This document shows, piece by piece, positions 46,601-55,133 of a stretch of DNA of 64,000 bases (positions are counted from its first letter, which is position 1; the number at the start of each line of letters is the position of its first letter). Under the pieces are notes generated by a model that saw nothing but the letters and a program-made list of their open reading frames with translations, was not told where the DNA came from and searched no databases. The DNA lies in assembly GCA_016716605.1 (NCBI GenBank), contig JADJWA010000001.1, positions 1,860,001-1,924,000 of the forward strand, written 5' to 3'. The DNA is from Flavobacteriales bacterium (GTDB taxonomy: Bacteria > Bacteroidota > Bacteroidia > Flavobacteriales_F > PHOS-HE28). Position numbers and translations under genes: made by a program.

Positions 46601-48255
46601 ACTACCACGGAATACCACACATCATTCTGCACGGGTGCTCCGCAGGGCGGAACCGCATAGGCGTTGTTGGTCGATGCGCCTTCGTTGGTGGTCAGGACCA
46701 GGTTGCAGGTGAGGCTCGTCGGAAGGGGGATGGCACCGCAGGCCTCATCATTCGGCGGGGGAAGGTTCTCCGTGGCGCAGATGCTGAAGGTGCCGTTGAG
46801 GTTTGCTCCTTGGGGCCACACGCGGATGTAGATGACCTCACCCGGAGCCAAGGGCGGCGCGATGGCCGGTGCGGTGGTCTGGCTGTTGATCCGGGGCATG
46901 TTGTTCCCCGCGAACTGATTGTCGTTGCACGCGATCTGGGTGAGCGTGCCGCTGGCAGGAGGGCAGACATCACCGCCTACGCTGAGCCGGTACCACGCCA
47001 TGGCCATATCGGTGAGCGTGCCTGCGAAGGTGTTCACCGTGAAGGCTCCGGTAGCGGGCACGGTAACCGTGAACCAGACATCGTTGTTCACGGCGCCGCC
47101 GCAGGTGGGCGCGCCGGCGGTGAGCCCCGGCGGCAGGTTATTGGTGGCGAATTCCGTATCGTACTCCTGTGGCGCGCAGGCCGCTGGCGTGGGCAGATTG
47201 ATGGCGCCGCAAGGAAGGTCGTTGAAGGGCGGTGTGGGCTCGAACGCGCAGATGTTGAAGGTGCCCATGTTGCCGATATTGCTGTTCGGCCAGATCCGGA
47301 TATACACCGTGCTGCCGGGAACGACCAGTCCGCTCACATCCAGCAGCGGAGTGGGGCCGGGGCTGCAGGCCACCACGCTCCAGTTCGCCAGAGGAGCGTT
47401 GCAAGCAGGTGTATTGTAAACGGCCATGCCCAGGCTACCAGCGCTGACCAATGAGCTCTCGAACCGCAGGTTGCCGCTGGCCGGCACTACGGCGCTGTAC
47501 CACACGTCGCGGCCGAAGTAGGCGCCGCACCCCGGATTGGGTACCAGGCCGGTCTCCGTGCTGCCCCACACAGCAGCTCCGGGCTCGTAAACGCAATCGA
47601 TGGGAAGCGGGCCCGCGAACGAGATGGCATTGCAGGGCACATCGTTCGGCGGAGGCGTCGGGATGCTGCACGTGATCACCAGGGTGCCGCACAGCGCCGC
47701 ATTCACCACGCAAGGGTTCTGGAACACGCGCACCCGGTACAAGCCATTGGTCTGCGGGGTCCAAGTCAATTGCGCAGGACCATTGGCCGGGCCGCAACCG
47801 TCGTTGTCGAATGCGGGCCCGTAATAGCCCGGCGCCACAGCCGCGAACGCGCCGGTGGTAATGCTCAGGCTGAAGTTATTCGCCGGGGCGCTCGTGCAAA
47901 GGCTGAAGGTGTACTGGTTGCCTTGGCACATGTAGATCTGCGCGTAATTGTTCCCGCAGACCGGCACCGTGAAGGTGGCCGGGCAGATGGTGCAGGAAGA
48001 AGTCAAAGGAGCCCCGAAAGAAGCGCCAATGGGCGGGTAGTTATTCGGCCAAGCCGGAGGCCCTGGAGGCACTGTAGCGGGCAGCCAACTGCCATTGGGC
48101 GCCAAGGCCGTTGCGCCCATGCCCGTACCGGTGCATTGCGCCAGAGCCGAAGAGGTCGGTGCGGCCATCCACGCGATACCCAGCACGAGGGTCATGGCCA
48201 AGGGAGCCAAGCGCGTGATGAAAGACCTGCTGCGGAGGGAGTAGCGTCGTGTCAT
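43618..48255 (-). CDS. Giant modular T9SS surface protein with CUB-like domains
   Basis: 1545 residues from the ATG at 48255 (a TTG at 48282 would add nine). Order: signal peptide (MTLVLGIAWMAAPTSSALAQ); N-domain with QYTFSLCTSAPANNFSLSI; three tandem modules of about 150 residues (PPNDxPC...DVWY...VYIRVW...FNICA); three CUB-like modules (for example GDVVAIDFTSFSTQLNADFL, CLTIRFTSNGTVVSTGW); a GDGW module (LRMYDIFGDGWAGSSITVTI); a module with DVNFAIWGPFSPSQT; and a T9SS sorting domain. Cys pairs are frequent. Last of four related genes in a row and the only one without a small partner gene. Confidence 0.88.
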   Translation of the reverse strand: MTRRYSLRSRSFITRLAPLAMTLVLGIAWMAAPTSSALAQCTGTGMGATALAPNGSWLPATVPPGPPAWPNNYPPIGASFGAPLTSSCTICPATFTVPVCGNNYAQIYMCQGNQYTFSLCTSAPANNFSLSITTGAFAAVAPGYYGPAFDNDGCGPANGPAQLTWTPQTNGLYRVRVFQNPCVVNAALCGTLVITCSIPTPPPNDVPCNAISFAGPLPIDCVYEPGAAVWGSTETGLVPNPGCGAYFGRDVWYSAVVPASGNLRFESSLVSAGSLGMAVYNTPACNAPLANWSVVACSPGPTPLLDVSGLVVPGSTVYIRIWPNSNIGNMGTFNICAFEPTPPFNDLPCGAINLPTPAACAPQEYDTEFATNNLPPGLTAGAPTCGGAVNNDVWFTVTVPATGAFTVNTFAGTLTDMAMAWYRLSVGGDVCPPASGTLTQIACNDNQFAGNNMPRINSQTTAPAIAPPLAPGEVIYIRVWPQGANLNGTFSICATENLPPPNDEACGAIPLPTSLTCNLVLTTNEGASTNNAYAVPPCGAPVQNDVWYSVVVPTNGQVEINSQAIGLTDAALALYTSSGGCAPANLSLVPPINCQVGGSSFGAAMPQQLFAGLTPGSTVYVRVWRQTGNVGQFNICARQTAAAPIFGCDLNSSDSGGPTGNYGNNEVFEQTFCPVNAGDVVAIDFTSFSTQLNADFLTVYNGPSIASPVLGVYSGGALPPGLVSSAAGGCLTIRFTSNGTVVSTGWVISVSCGPPILPAPGPCHTTTASGTVLQVVGSNFYDSAGPAGQYANNELSTYTFCPSVPGQVITLTFTSFQTEANFDFLTVFNGPTTASPILGGPFSGAVAPGTFVSTHPGGCLTIRWTSDFSVLGNGWSAIIRCGLPQPPPPPPPPPTGICGTTVYDPGGPNANYSNAINQNPNNFGGNNCWPYTCIGGGATIPPGSPNFGGAAGVNAWWQTYCPQIPGDAVTINFLTFSLETGWDNMYLYNGPVVSPNNANGTQWLSGNGLPTCGGPAGWCNQTLGAGGFTGNANPGSFTSTHPSGCITIAMTSDDIVTNPGWSALISCQSSFNPNAACIFALRMYDIFGDGWAGSSITVTINGGTPTTYTMTTGQFEQVLISANNGDNIQITYNGWGYFPQDNYWTFDLVGQPYSMYQSAIPAVSGTINLTGVNCSNAIPPPNEDCPGATILCDNTPVVMQPTNNGSVGDLTPANSGCVGIYERPGEWYTFRAGATPSIGFSISPSIANTDVNFAIWGPFSPSQTVPDMCTLMNTAPKRCSFASAANTFTATSSYNTGMGHPVYSPPQFQPTATIGTETVAGDGWVPGITATAGDIFVLFVSNYTQNQAQLTLTWTSGTVDCWLPVEFIDFNAYAREAHVDVKWSTASELNAAWFDVQRSSDNSSFETIGRVQAQGNSLTTNEYTFVDPKPLMGQSYYRLLQVDADGTSELTHSVPVFFKPKDALLQVYPNPVRDELFISLDGAGEGTIQWRMLDASGRMAMTGTLASSGGTQQLRIGTGALESGAYMLVLQQGTEELGRKRFVKH

Positions 48256-48610
48256 GCGGGTGAGGCTGAGCGGGTTCCTCAATCAAGTCGGAACTTGCGG
48301 GGGTGAATATACCAGCAGTCTGATGTGAATAACCATCGAGTGCTACGGTCGGTTCGCGCCAATTCCTGGAGAGGGCTTTGAGCGCCAATCGGCGGTGGGG
48401 GCATCGGGTTTTCCCAACCATGGGACGGTGGGCGATATGCGCGGTTGCCCCACGGTGAATAAGTGCAGGTGGTGATTCACCGTTAATTCCATGCACCGCT
48501 CCAATGGAATCGAGGGATTCGGGCCAATGCCGGGCTGCTCTCCCGACCCACTATGAACAACGCCCGGCTGCGCAGGCAGCCGGGCGTTGAATGGAGTCAG
48601 GCTTGGGAGC
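48256..48610. other. 355-base intergenic gap
   Basis: It separates two modular surface protein genes. It holds the hairpin listed next and no open frame with plausible codon use. No small exported-protein gene is present here, unlike the other three units. Confidence 0.6.
48558..48589 (-). terminator. Strong terminator-like hairpin
   Basis: A perfect 14-bp stem (left arm 48558-48571, CAACGCCCGGCTGC) with loop GCAG, 22 bases after the stop of the gene at 48611. No long T run follows, as is usual for Bacteroidota. Confidence 0.65.
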
Positions 48611-51600
48611 CTACCGCTTGATGAAGCGGGCGTGGCCGAGCATGCCGCCGCGCTCATCCACCAGTTCAACCAGGTAGCTGCCGGCATCCATGGTCAAGGG
48701 CAATTCCACTTGGTTCATGCCCGTCAGGGTGCTGGTGCGGCCCCACGCCACGGCCCTACCGCTGGCATCCACGATCCGCCAACTGGCCTGGCCATCGTTC
48801 GCTGATTCGAAGCTGGCCCAAAGGCTCTCGCCGGCCGGGTTCGGGTAAACCACCAATTGGCCGCCCGCGCGCATCATCACGGAGACCACGGGGGAGAGTT
48901 GTCCGGACCCATCCATGGCGATCTGCTCCACCCGGTAGTAATTGAGCCCATTGGCGGGCTGCTTGTCCGTGAACGCGTAGGACGTCGGTGCAAGGCTCGT
49001 CCCAGCCGCATCCACCATGCCGATCGACCGGAACGAGGAGCCATCCTCCGACCGGTCGATGCGATAGTAATCGCTGTGCTGCTCACTGGCGGTCTGCCAG
49101 GTCACGAGCACCTCGCTTCCCTTCGGTTCCGCCGCCAGACCCAACCACTCCACCGGCAGCAGGTTGCAATCGAGGATGGTGCTCGGCGTGTTGTTCCAGT
49201 TCAGGGTGAACGACAAACCGTTCATCGAGTAGTTATCGATGTAGAGCAGGTAGGTTTGTGCGGCAAGCACCGGCAGCGCGCTGGAGAACGGCGGGCCACC
49301 GGCGCCCTCCGTGGCATTCAGCGCCGTGGTGCTCAATCCGGTGGTGTTCGCCACGGCGGACCAATTGCAGCGGATCGGCGGGCTGGTGGGTGGGCAGGGT
49401 GGGGTGCCCGCATAAGGACCCCACATGGCGAAATCGTAATCCGTGCCGGGGGTCACCGCCACGTTGAAGGCGATGGTGCCGGGGGCATTCGTGGTGAAGC
49501 GAAGCCAGACGCCCTGGCGCTCATTGGCCAGCATGCATCCACGGTTGGTCGCGTTCAGGTCCTGCGAATTGCCGAAGTTGCCCGGCGCGAAGGTGAACGA
49601 CTGCGAGTTGCAGATCTGCTGGGCGCCGATGCAATCCGAGATCGGAGCCGGTGGCACATTGCAGGTGCCGTTCACGGTGAACGCGTGGTTGAATCCGCTG
49701 GTGGGCGGGTTCGAGCTCGCGTACATGGTGAAGCCGTTGTTCGCGATCAGGCTGAAGCCGACCTGGTTCTGGAAGCCGCCAACCGGCGTGTACGACAAGG
49801 TGACGTTGGCTCCCAAGGGCGCGCTGAACACCACATTGCTGATGCCTCCGTAAACGGTGTAGTTGGTGCAGGTGCCGTTGATGCACAAGGTCACGAAGCC
49901 GCCGTTCCAGCCATCGCCCGCGCTATCCGTGAGGCGCAGCGTGTAGGCGCAAGGAGCTGGCGTGGCCGTGCTGCGGGCGCAGAGCAGGAAGGTGCCATCG
50001 TTGCCGGACTGGCGCCACACGCGGATGTACACCGTGCTCCCGGGCGCCAGGCCCGTCACCGTGCCCGCAGGCATGTTCGCACCGTTGGTGCTGGTGCCGA
50101 TGGCGCAGCCGCCATTGCCCGCGGCCACCTGGGTCAGGCTCAGGTTGTTGCCGCCGCAGCTGCCCGTGGCCGTATAAACCGCGTAGGCGGCGTCATTCAG
50201 CAGGAGGTCATCCGTATCCAGTTGCAGTTGCCCGTTGGCCGGCACCGTGGCCGTGAACCAGACATCGTTGTTCGGGGCGCCCCCGCAGCTCGGGTTGGGG
50301 ATGTTGATCACGCTGGGCGCCGTGGTGCCCGTGGTGGAAGCGAATTGGTTGGAATAGGGCTGGTTGAAATAGCAACCGCCCGCAACAGGCAAGGCCAAGG
50401 CTCCGCACGGATTGTCGTTCGGCGGAGGAACGTTCTGGATGGCGCAGATGCTCGCCGTTCCGAACGCCGTGGTCTTGTTCCACATCCGGATGTAATAGGT
50501 GACGCCCGGCGTGCCCGTGAGGTTGAAGCCCGGCATCGGGTTCGCTCCCAAATTGTCATTGCAGGCCACTTGGGTGAGCGTCACGGCGCCTTGGGTGGCG
50601 CAGTTGGTGCTCATGGTGCCGCCGGACACGGTATAGGCGGTCATGGCCATGTCGCTGAGCGTGCCGGCCTGCGTATTGATCGTCATCGAACCGGTGCCGG
50701 GCATCACCGCCGCGAACCACACGTCGCCGCCCGCCACGGGGGTTCCGCAAGTAGGAGCGGGCACGGTGTAGATCGCGGGCAGCGCGGTGGCGTTCTGGGT
50801 GCTGAACGGCGTGAGCGAGCACGAGGTGGGCACAGGCAAAGCATAAGGTCCGGTGGCTCCGCACGGGCTGTCGTTGGGCGGGGGGATGGGTTCATAGGCG
50901 CAGAGCTGGAAGCTGCCCATGTTGGGCGCACCGGTCTGCGGCCATACCCGGATATAGACCGTGGTGCCGCCGGTGAGGGCACTCAGCGAAACGAAGTCGT
51001 TGCAGTTGCAGCTGTTCGGCACGATGGTGAGCGCGCCGGGCACGCCCGTGTACACCGCAAAGGCCAGGTTGTTGGCGCTGATCTCCTGCAGGATCACCGA
51101 CAAGTTGCCGCTGGCAGGAACACCCACGCTGTACCACACATCGTAGCCGCTGAAGGAGCCCGAAGCGGTGGCGCAACCACCGGTGGTGCAACCGCTCGGC
51201 ACGCCCGCTGAGGTGGTCGCCCAAGCCACGGTGCCGCTTACCATGGTGCAACTGGTGGGAGCTGGCGAGCCTAGGTTGGTGGCGGTCTGAGGCTCATCGT
51301 TGATCGGCGGCGGCGGCACCGGGTTGCAGGCGATCTGGATCGTGCCGCAATTGGCGCCATTCACGGTGCAGGAGCTGTTCCAAAGGCGAATGCGGTAAGC
51401 GCTTGTCACTTGAGGTGCATAGGTCACTGTGGCATGGCCGCCTGCTGTGCCGCACCCGTCGTTGTCCCATGATGGGGGTGAATTCAATGCCAGCGCGGTG
51501 CCTGCAGTCGTGGTCACCGCAAGGACAGAATTCCAGGCCGAGGCGGCACTGCACATCGAGATGGTGTACACATTGCCAACGCACATATAGGCGGTGATGT

Positions 51601-52078
51601 ACTGGCCGGAGCACATGTTCACGGAATACACGGCCGGGCAAACGGAGCAAGCCGCTGAGTTCGTGGCTGTACCCGGGCTGAACTGGTTGGTAGGTGGATA
51701 GTTGTTGGCCCAAGGAGCCAAGGTGGTATAGGCGTGCAGCACATTGGTTCCTGTGCCTGTTGCCGGGTTGCTCAGCGTAAGGGTGGTTCCGGCGATGCCC
51801 ACGATGGTGGTTCCGGGAGGAATGTTCGGGCCCGATACGCCCATGCCGATCACCAAACCAGTCGCAGAGAGCACCGTTGCGGTGGTGCTGGCTGCGGTGG
51901 TGGTGGTGGCTACGTTGCCACTCATGTTCGGTGGAACGGAGGCGGGGTTCCAGGACGCGTTGCTAACCAGACTCTGCCCAGGAGCATATGTGGTGAAATT
52001 GCCCAAGCAAGGCGGCTGCGCATGCAGCGAGAACCCGATCAGGCCGGCGCAGAGCGCGAGTGCGTAATGCTTCATCAT
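48611..52078 (-). CDS. Modular T9SS surface protein with inserted module
   Basis: 1155 residues; two adjacent ATGs (52078, 52075). Signal peptide LALCAGLIGFSLHAQ. N-domain with VGNVYTISMCSAASAWNSVL, interrupted by a 68-residue insert (see next entry); three PPNDxPC modules (for example NNDVWFTATVPANGQLQLDT, GSTVYIRVWRQSGNDGTFLL); a GDGW module (LRLTDSAGDGWNGGFVTLCI); the NERQGVWLRF...DYDFAMWGPYAG module; and a T9SS sorting domain ending GSYLVELVDERGGMLGHARF. Nine bases after the small exported gene at 52088. Likely adhesin-like; no catalytic motif seen. Confidence 0.88.
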   Translation of the reverse strand: MMKHYALALCAGLIGFSLHAQPPCLGNFTTYAPGQSLVSNASWNPASVPPNMSGNVATTTTAASTTATVLSATGLVIGMGVSGPNIPPGTTIVGIAGTTLTLSNPATGTGTNVLHAYTTLAPWANNYPPTNQFSPGTATNSAACSVCPAVYSVNMCSGQYITAYMCVGNVYTISMCSAASAWNSVLAVTTTAGTALALNSPPSWDNDGCGTAGGHATVTYAPQVTSAYRIRLWNSSCTVNGANCGTIQIACNPVPPPPINDEPQTATNLGSPAPTSCTMVSGTVAWATTSAGVPSGCTTGGCATASGSFSGYDVWYSVGVPASGNLSVILQEISANNLAFAVYTGVPGALTIVPNSCNCNDFVSLSALTGGTTVYIRVWPQTGAPNMGSFQLCAYEPIPPPNDSPCGATGPYALPVPTSCSLTPFSTQNATALPAIYTVPAPTCGTPVAGGDVWFAAVMPGTGSMTINTQAGTLSDMAMTAYTVSGGTMSTNCATQGAVTLTQVACNDNLGANPMPGFNLTGTPGVTYYIRMWNKTTAFGTASICAIQNVPPPNDNPCGALALPVAGGCYFNQPYSNQFASTTGTTAPSVINIPNPSCGGAPNNDVWFTATVPANGQLQLDTDDLLLNDAAYAVYTATGSCGGNNLSLTQVAAGNGGCAIGTSTNGANMPAGTVTGLAPGSTVYIRVWRQSGNDGTFLLCARSTATPAPCAYTLRLTDSAGDGWNGGFVTLCINGTCTNYTVYGGISNVVFSAPLGANVTLSYTPVGGFQNQVGFSLIANNGFTMYASSNPPTSGFNHAFTVNGTCNVPPAPISDCIGAQQICNSQSFTFAPGNFGNSQDLNATNRGCMLANERQGVWLRFTTNAPGTIAFNVAVTPGTDYDFAMWGPYAGTPPCPPTSPPIRCNWSAVANTTGLSTTALNATEGAGGPPFSSALPVLAAQTYLLYIDNYSMNGLSFTLNWNNTPSTILDCNLLPVEWLGLAAEPKGSEVLVTWQTASEQHSDYYRIDRSEDGSSFRSIGMVDAAGTSLAPTSYAFTDKQPANGLNYYRVEQIAMDGSGQLSPVVSVMMRAGGQLVVYPNPAGESLWASFESANDGQASWRIVDASGRAVAWGRTSTLTGMNQVELPLTMDAGSYLVELVDERGGMLGHARFIKR
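51722..51925 (-). other. Inserted 68-residue module inside the surface protein
   Basis: Residues about 52-119 contain GLVIGMGVSGPNIPPGTTIV and GTTLTLSNPATGTGT, a pattern I associate with repeats in phage-tail-like and large secreted proteins. The sister protein at 43618 reads directly from ATVPPGPP to AWPNNYPP at the same point, so this gene has gained the block or the sister lost it. Confidence 0.65.
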
Positions 52079-52087
52079 GGTGCCTGA

Positions 52088-52528
52088 TTAACGGTGGTGG
52101 ATCGGGGTGGCGCTGAGGGGCGCTTCGGGGTGCAGGGCATTCCACTGCTCCACGGCTGCGCGGTAGCGCGCAAGGTCCGCGGACTCATCGCCCGTGGGCA
52201 CGAACACCGGCACGGCCGGCGGCGCCTGGATGCCGAGCTCTTCGGCGCTGCGCGTTCCGGGCAATAGCACCACGCCGCGTGCCTGCATGGCGCTGCGGTA
52301 CACGGTTTCGGGCTGCAGCGTGCTGCTCTTCACCTGCACGATCCGCATGTCGTCGGAGTGGTGCACCGTGGCATTGGCATCCACGGTGAGGAGCGCTTCG
52401 GTGAGTTGCTTCAACTGCCCCATGCTCACCGGCTGGGCAGCCTCGAAGTAGATGAACTGGCCTTGCTGTGCGCGCACGGAGGCAGCGGCAATCAGGCAAG
52501 CGACGCCAACCAGCAGTTTGAACCGCAT
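52088..52528 (-). CDS. Small exported protein, partner 1
   Basis: 146 residues from the ATG at 52528; signal peptide LLVGVACLIAAASVRAQQ. Residues 25-90 suggest a ferredoxin-like beta-alpha-beta fold (QFIYFEAAQPVSMGQLKQLT, SDDMRIVQVKSSTLQPETVY). The C-terminus has TGDESADLARYRAAVEQWNA with a following LHPE, matching partner 2 at 54508. Located nine bases before the modular surface protein gene. Family unnamed to me; a periplasmic chaperone, pilot or regulator of the large partner is only a guess. Confidence 0.72.
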   Translation of the reverse strand: MRFKLLVGVACLIAAASVRAQQGQFIYFEAAQPVSMGQLKQLTEALLTVDANATVHHSDDMRIVQVKSSTLQPETVYRSAMQARGVVLLPGTRSAEELGIQAPPAVPVFVPTGDESADLARYRAAVEQWNALHPEAPLSATPIHHR

Positions 52529-52605
52529 GTTTCGGGTGGATTTATTCAGCGGCGCCAAATTAGACGAAACTGACTTCCAAGGTAATAGACGGTGCTAGCA
52601 GATTG

Positions 52606-52647
52606 TCAACCAGCCTGGTTGAATCCATCATCAGCCGGTCCGGCTGA
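52606..52647 (-). terminator. Two adjacent small hairpins
   Basis: Stems of 7 bp with 3-base loops at 52606-52622 (TCAACCA/TGGTTGA) and 52631-52647 (TCAGCCG/CGGCTGA), downstream of the gene at 52691. They could end that transcript; the signal is weak. Confidence 0.35.
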
Positions 52648-52690
52648 CCAAGACGCGGCATGCCCGAAGGGTTGCCGCCATCCGATCCAT

Positions 52691-54496
52691 TCAGCGCATC
52701 ACAGACAGGCGCAGATGCACCGGCGAGCCTCCCAGATGCTGCAATCTGCAGGTGTACTGGCCTTCTGGAAGCCCATGCACGCCGAGGCTCAGGCTGTTCC
52801 AACCACCGGAGGCGGTGAACGTGAGCCGCTGATGCACGCGGCCCACGGCATCGATGAGCTCCACGCCCAAGGGCCCGTCAGCCAAGGCATTGAACCGGAG
52901 AAGGGCCTGCTCGTTCGCCGGATTCGGGCTGATGGATGCGTCGGCCAAGGTGGCCCCATGCAGCACGCTCACCACATCACTGAACCCGGCGCTGCCATTG
53001 CTTTCATGCACCTTCAGGCGGTACTGATTCAGGCCGACCTGTGGGTGCGGATCGATGAATTCATAGCTCGTGGTGCCCCCCGTGCCTCCTGCGCCCTGAA
53101 CCAAGCCGATGGCGGTGAAGCTGCCATCGCCGGCCATCGCACGCTCCACCTCGAAGGCGATGACCTCGCGTTCATCCAAGGTCCGCCATTCCACCCGCAC
53201 ATGGTCTCCCGCATCCTCGGCCTCGGGCCCCAACAGGGTGGCTCCCAGAATGGCGCAATCGAGCGAGGCACCGCCCTGAAGGTCCCAATCGAGGCTGAAG
53301 GCCAGTCCGCTCTGGCTCCAATTGCTGATGTACAGGAGGTACACCTGACCGACAACGACATCGAGGTACCGCACCCACTTATCACCGAAGGCGCCTTCGC
53401 TGAGGTCTCCAGCAGTGAAGTTCAGGCCGGTGGCACCGCTGGGTGCTGCATAGGAGCAGCGCAAGGGCGCGGAGAGCGGAGGGCAGATGGAGCTCGGCGT
53501 GCTGCCCGGCGGGAAGGGGCCCCAGATGGCGAAGTCGTAATCATCGGCAGGGTCGGCCGGATTGATGGTGAAGCCGATCTGGCCGCTGGCGCTGATGGTG
53601 AAGTTGTACCAGGTGCCCTGGCGCTCGTTATTGGCAAGGCAACCGGCCGTCGAAAGGTTCAGGTCAGCGACCAGCCCCGTGTTGTTGGTGTTGTTGTTGA
53701 AGCTCTGTCCATTGCAGATGGTGACGCTTCCGATGCAATCCTCCGGCGGAGCAGGCGGTGGCACGCAGGTCAGGGTTCCTGCATAAACGATCCCGTTGGC
53801 TGGGGGCGTGCCCGAGCTGAATACCGCGCCGCCGCCCAGCGTCAGGTTGTAGCTGTTCTCGCCCTGATAGGGCCCCGAGTTGTTGTAGGAAAGCACGATG
53901 CTGTTGCCCGGCATCACCGGAATGGACACCGAGTTCGATGTTCCCGTGACCGTGTAGTACTGGAAGGGGCCTCCGTTGATGCTCACGCCCACATTCGATG
54001 AGCCCCAGCCATCACCGAAGGAATCGAAGAGGTTGAGCACGTAGATGCAGCCGCCGGGCGGAGGAACCACAGGCGTGGTGCAGGTGACCGTGAGGGTGGC
54101 GCAAGAGCTATTCGAACCGCAGGGGAAGAACAAGGACCATTGGTCAATGAGCACCCGCAGCTGCCCGGTGAAAGTGGCCACCCATGTGATGCTTGATTGC
54201 ACCCCGCAGGCATCGTCGTTGTAGCCGAGCGACCCGCCGCCCGCGTTGTTGTAAAGGGTGATCTGGGTGTCCCAGGTGGTGGTTCCGCAGGTGCTGAACG
54301 TGTAGGTGTTGCCGGCCACCACATTGATGAGCTGGTACTCGCCGCCAAAGAGGCAGGTGCTGGCCACCGTGGTGCCGGGACACGCCGGCGTGGTGGTCTG
54401 CCAATAGGTGTTGTCATTCGGGCATTGGCCGAAGGCCGATGGACCCGGGGCGAGCAGGGCAGCAGCGAAGGCGAGGCGTGCGTAGTGTCTAACCAT
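52691..54496 (-). CDS. Short modular T9SS surface protein
   Basis: 601 residues from the ATG at 54496. Signal peptide LAFAAALLAPGPSAFGQ; N-domain (AGNTYTFSTCGTTTWDTQIT, then CGVQSSITWVATFTGQLRVL); no PPNDxPC modules; a GDGW module (LNLFDSFGDGWGSSNVGVSI); the NERQGTWYNFTISASGQIGF...DYDFAIWGPFPPG module; and a fibronectin-like plus T9SS sorting region ending in GLPEGQYTCRLQHLGG. It is the minimal version of the four-gene family, which shows which modules are constant. Eleven bases after small partner 2. Confidence 0.85.
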   Translation of the reverse strand: MVRHYARLAFAAALLAPGPSAFGQCPNDNTYWQTTTPACPGTTVASTCLFGGEYQLINVVAGNTYTFSTCGTTTWDTQITLYNNAGGGSLGYNDDACGVQSSITWVATFTGQLRVLIDQWSLFFPCGSNSSCATLTVTCTTPVVPPPGGCIYVLNLFDSFGDGWGSSNVGVSINGGPFQYYTVTGTSNSVSIPVMPGNSIVLSYNNSGPYQGENSYNLTLGGGAVFSSGTPPANGIVYAGTLTCVPPPAPPEDCIGSVTICNGQSFNNNTNNTGLVADLNLSTAGCLANNERQGTWYNFTISASGQIGFTINPADPADDYDFAIWGPFPPGSTPSSICPPLSAPLRCSYAAPSGATGLNFTAGDLSEGAFGDKWVRYLDVVVGQVYLLYISNWSQSGLAFSLDWDLQGGASLDCAILGATLLGPEAEDAGDHVRVEWRTLDEREVIAFEVERAMAGDGSFTAIGLVQGAGGTGGTTSYEFIDPHPQVGLNQYRLKVHESNGSAGFSDVVSVLHGATLADASISPNPANEQALLRFNALADGPLGVELIDAVGRVHQRLTFTASGGWNSLSLGVHGLPEGQYTCRLQHLGGSPVHLRLSVMR

Positions 54497-54507
54497 GGCT
54501 GCTCGGT

Positions 54508-54957
54508 TCAACGTGGTGGTGCATCGCCGATCATCCGCTGGTATTCCTGCTGATGCGCCGCGATCCAAGTCTCCTTGGCGATCGTGTAGCGCAGGTCGTC
54601 ACCAGCGGGGTCGCCAGTATCCACGCGCGTCGGGAACCCTTGGGCAGTGGCTCCTGCGGCTGGTTGGAATTGCCTGGCACCGCCATTCAGCGCGCGAAGG
54701 ATCCGCTCATAGGGAATGGACGCATCGATGCGCACCTTCAGGTATTCCGCATCGGCCGATAGCAGCGCCTTATCATCGAGGCTGGTGAGGTTCTCGGCGG
54801 CGTGCTTGAGGGTGCTGCCATCCAAGAGCCCATCGCAACGGAAGTGGTACACGGCCTGTGCCTGCGCTGCGGCGCTGTGGCCCAAGGCCGCGAATGCACT
54901 GGCGATCCACCACATCCGAAGGAAGCGTTTCCAGGGTACGTTGCGATTCGGCATCAT
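54508..54957 (-). CDS. Small exported protein, partner 2
   Basis: 149 residues from the ATG at 54957 (a second ATG one codon later). Signal segment MWWIASAFAALGHSAAAQAQ. A ferredoxin-like stretch follows (AVYHFRCDGLLDGSTLKHAA, SADAEYLKVRIDASIPYERI) and the tail TGDPAGDDLRYTIAKETWIA with HQQEY, sharing the TGDxxxDxxRYxxAxExWxAxH pattern with partner 1. I recall this tail in other Flavobacteriia small exported proteins. Upstream of the surface gene by 11 bases; a candidate promoter lies at 55029-55059. Confidence 0.72.
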   Translation of the reverse strand: MMPNRNVPWKRFLRMWWIASAFAALGHSAAAQAQAVYHFRCDGLLDGSTLKHAAENLTSLDDKALLSADAEYLKVRIDASIPYERILRALNGGARQFQPAAGATAQGFPTRVDTGDPAGDDLRYTIAKETWIAAHQQEYQRMIGDAPPR

Positions 54958-55028
54958 GAACGTGTGAACCGTATAGTTGAGAGACGCTTGCTGCACCGTC
55001 AAGTTGTCTAGCCCTCCTGCGTCAATGA

Positions 55029-55059
55029 CGAAAGTACGCCTTGGCTCCGATCCGTCCAA
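55029..55059 (-). promoter_or_regulatory. Candidate promoter of the partner 2 unit
   Basis: On the minus strand, TTG (55057-55059) followed by 20 bases and TACTTTCG (55029-55036), one mismatch from the Bacteroidota TTG-N19/21-TAnnTTTG pattern, about 72 bases before the ATG. Confidence 0.35.
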
Positions 55060-55082
55060 GTCCAGCAGAGGATCCCCATGCA

Positions 55083-55109
55083 CAAAGCCGGGTTCATGGC
55101 CCGGCTTTG
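55083..55109 (-). terminator. Terminator-like hairpin
   Basis: A 10-bp perfect stem (CAAAGCCGGG / CCCGGCTTTG) with a 7-base loop, 24 bases after the stop of the surface protein gene at 55134. It separates that unit from the next. Confidence 0.6.
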
Positions 55110-55133
55110 CTGATGATCGGGTTGGGGCCCGGG

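Noticed and set aside
48857..51211. 784-residue plus-strand frame opposite the modular surface protein
   Set aside because: Composition is Arg/Ala/His-rich without domain sense; the minus strand carries signal peptide, modules and sorting domain.
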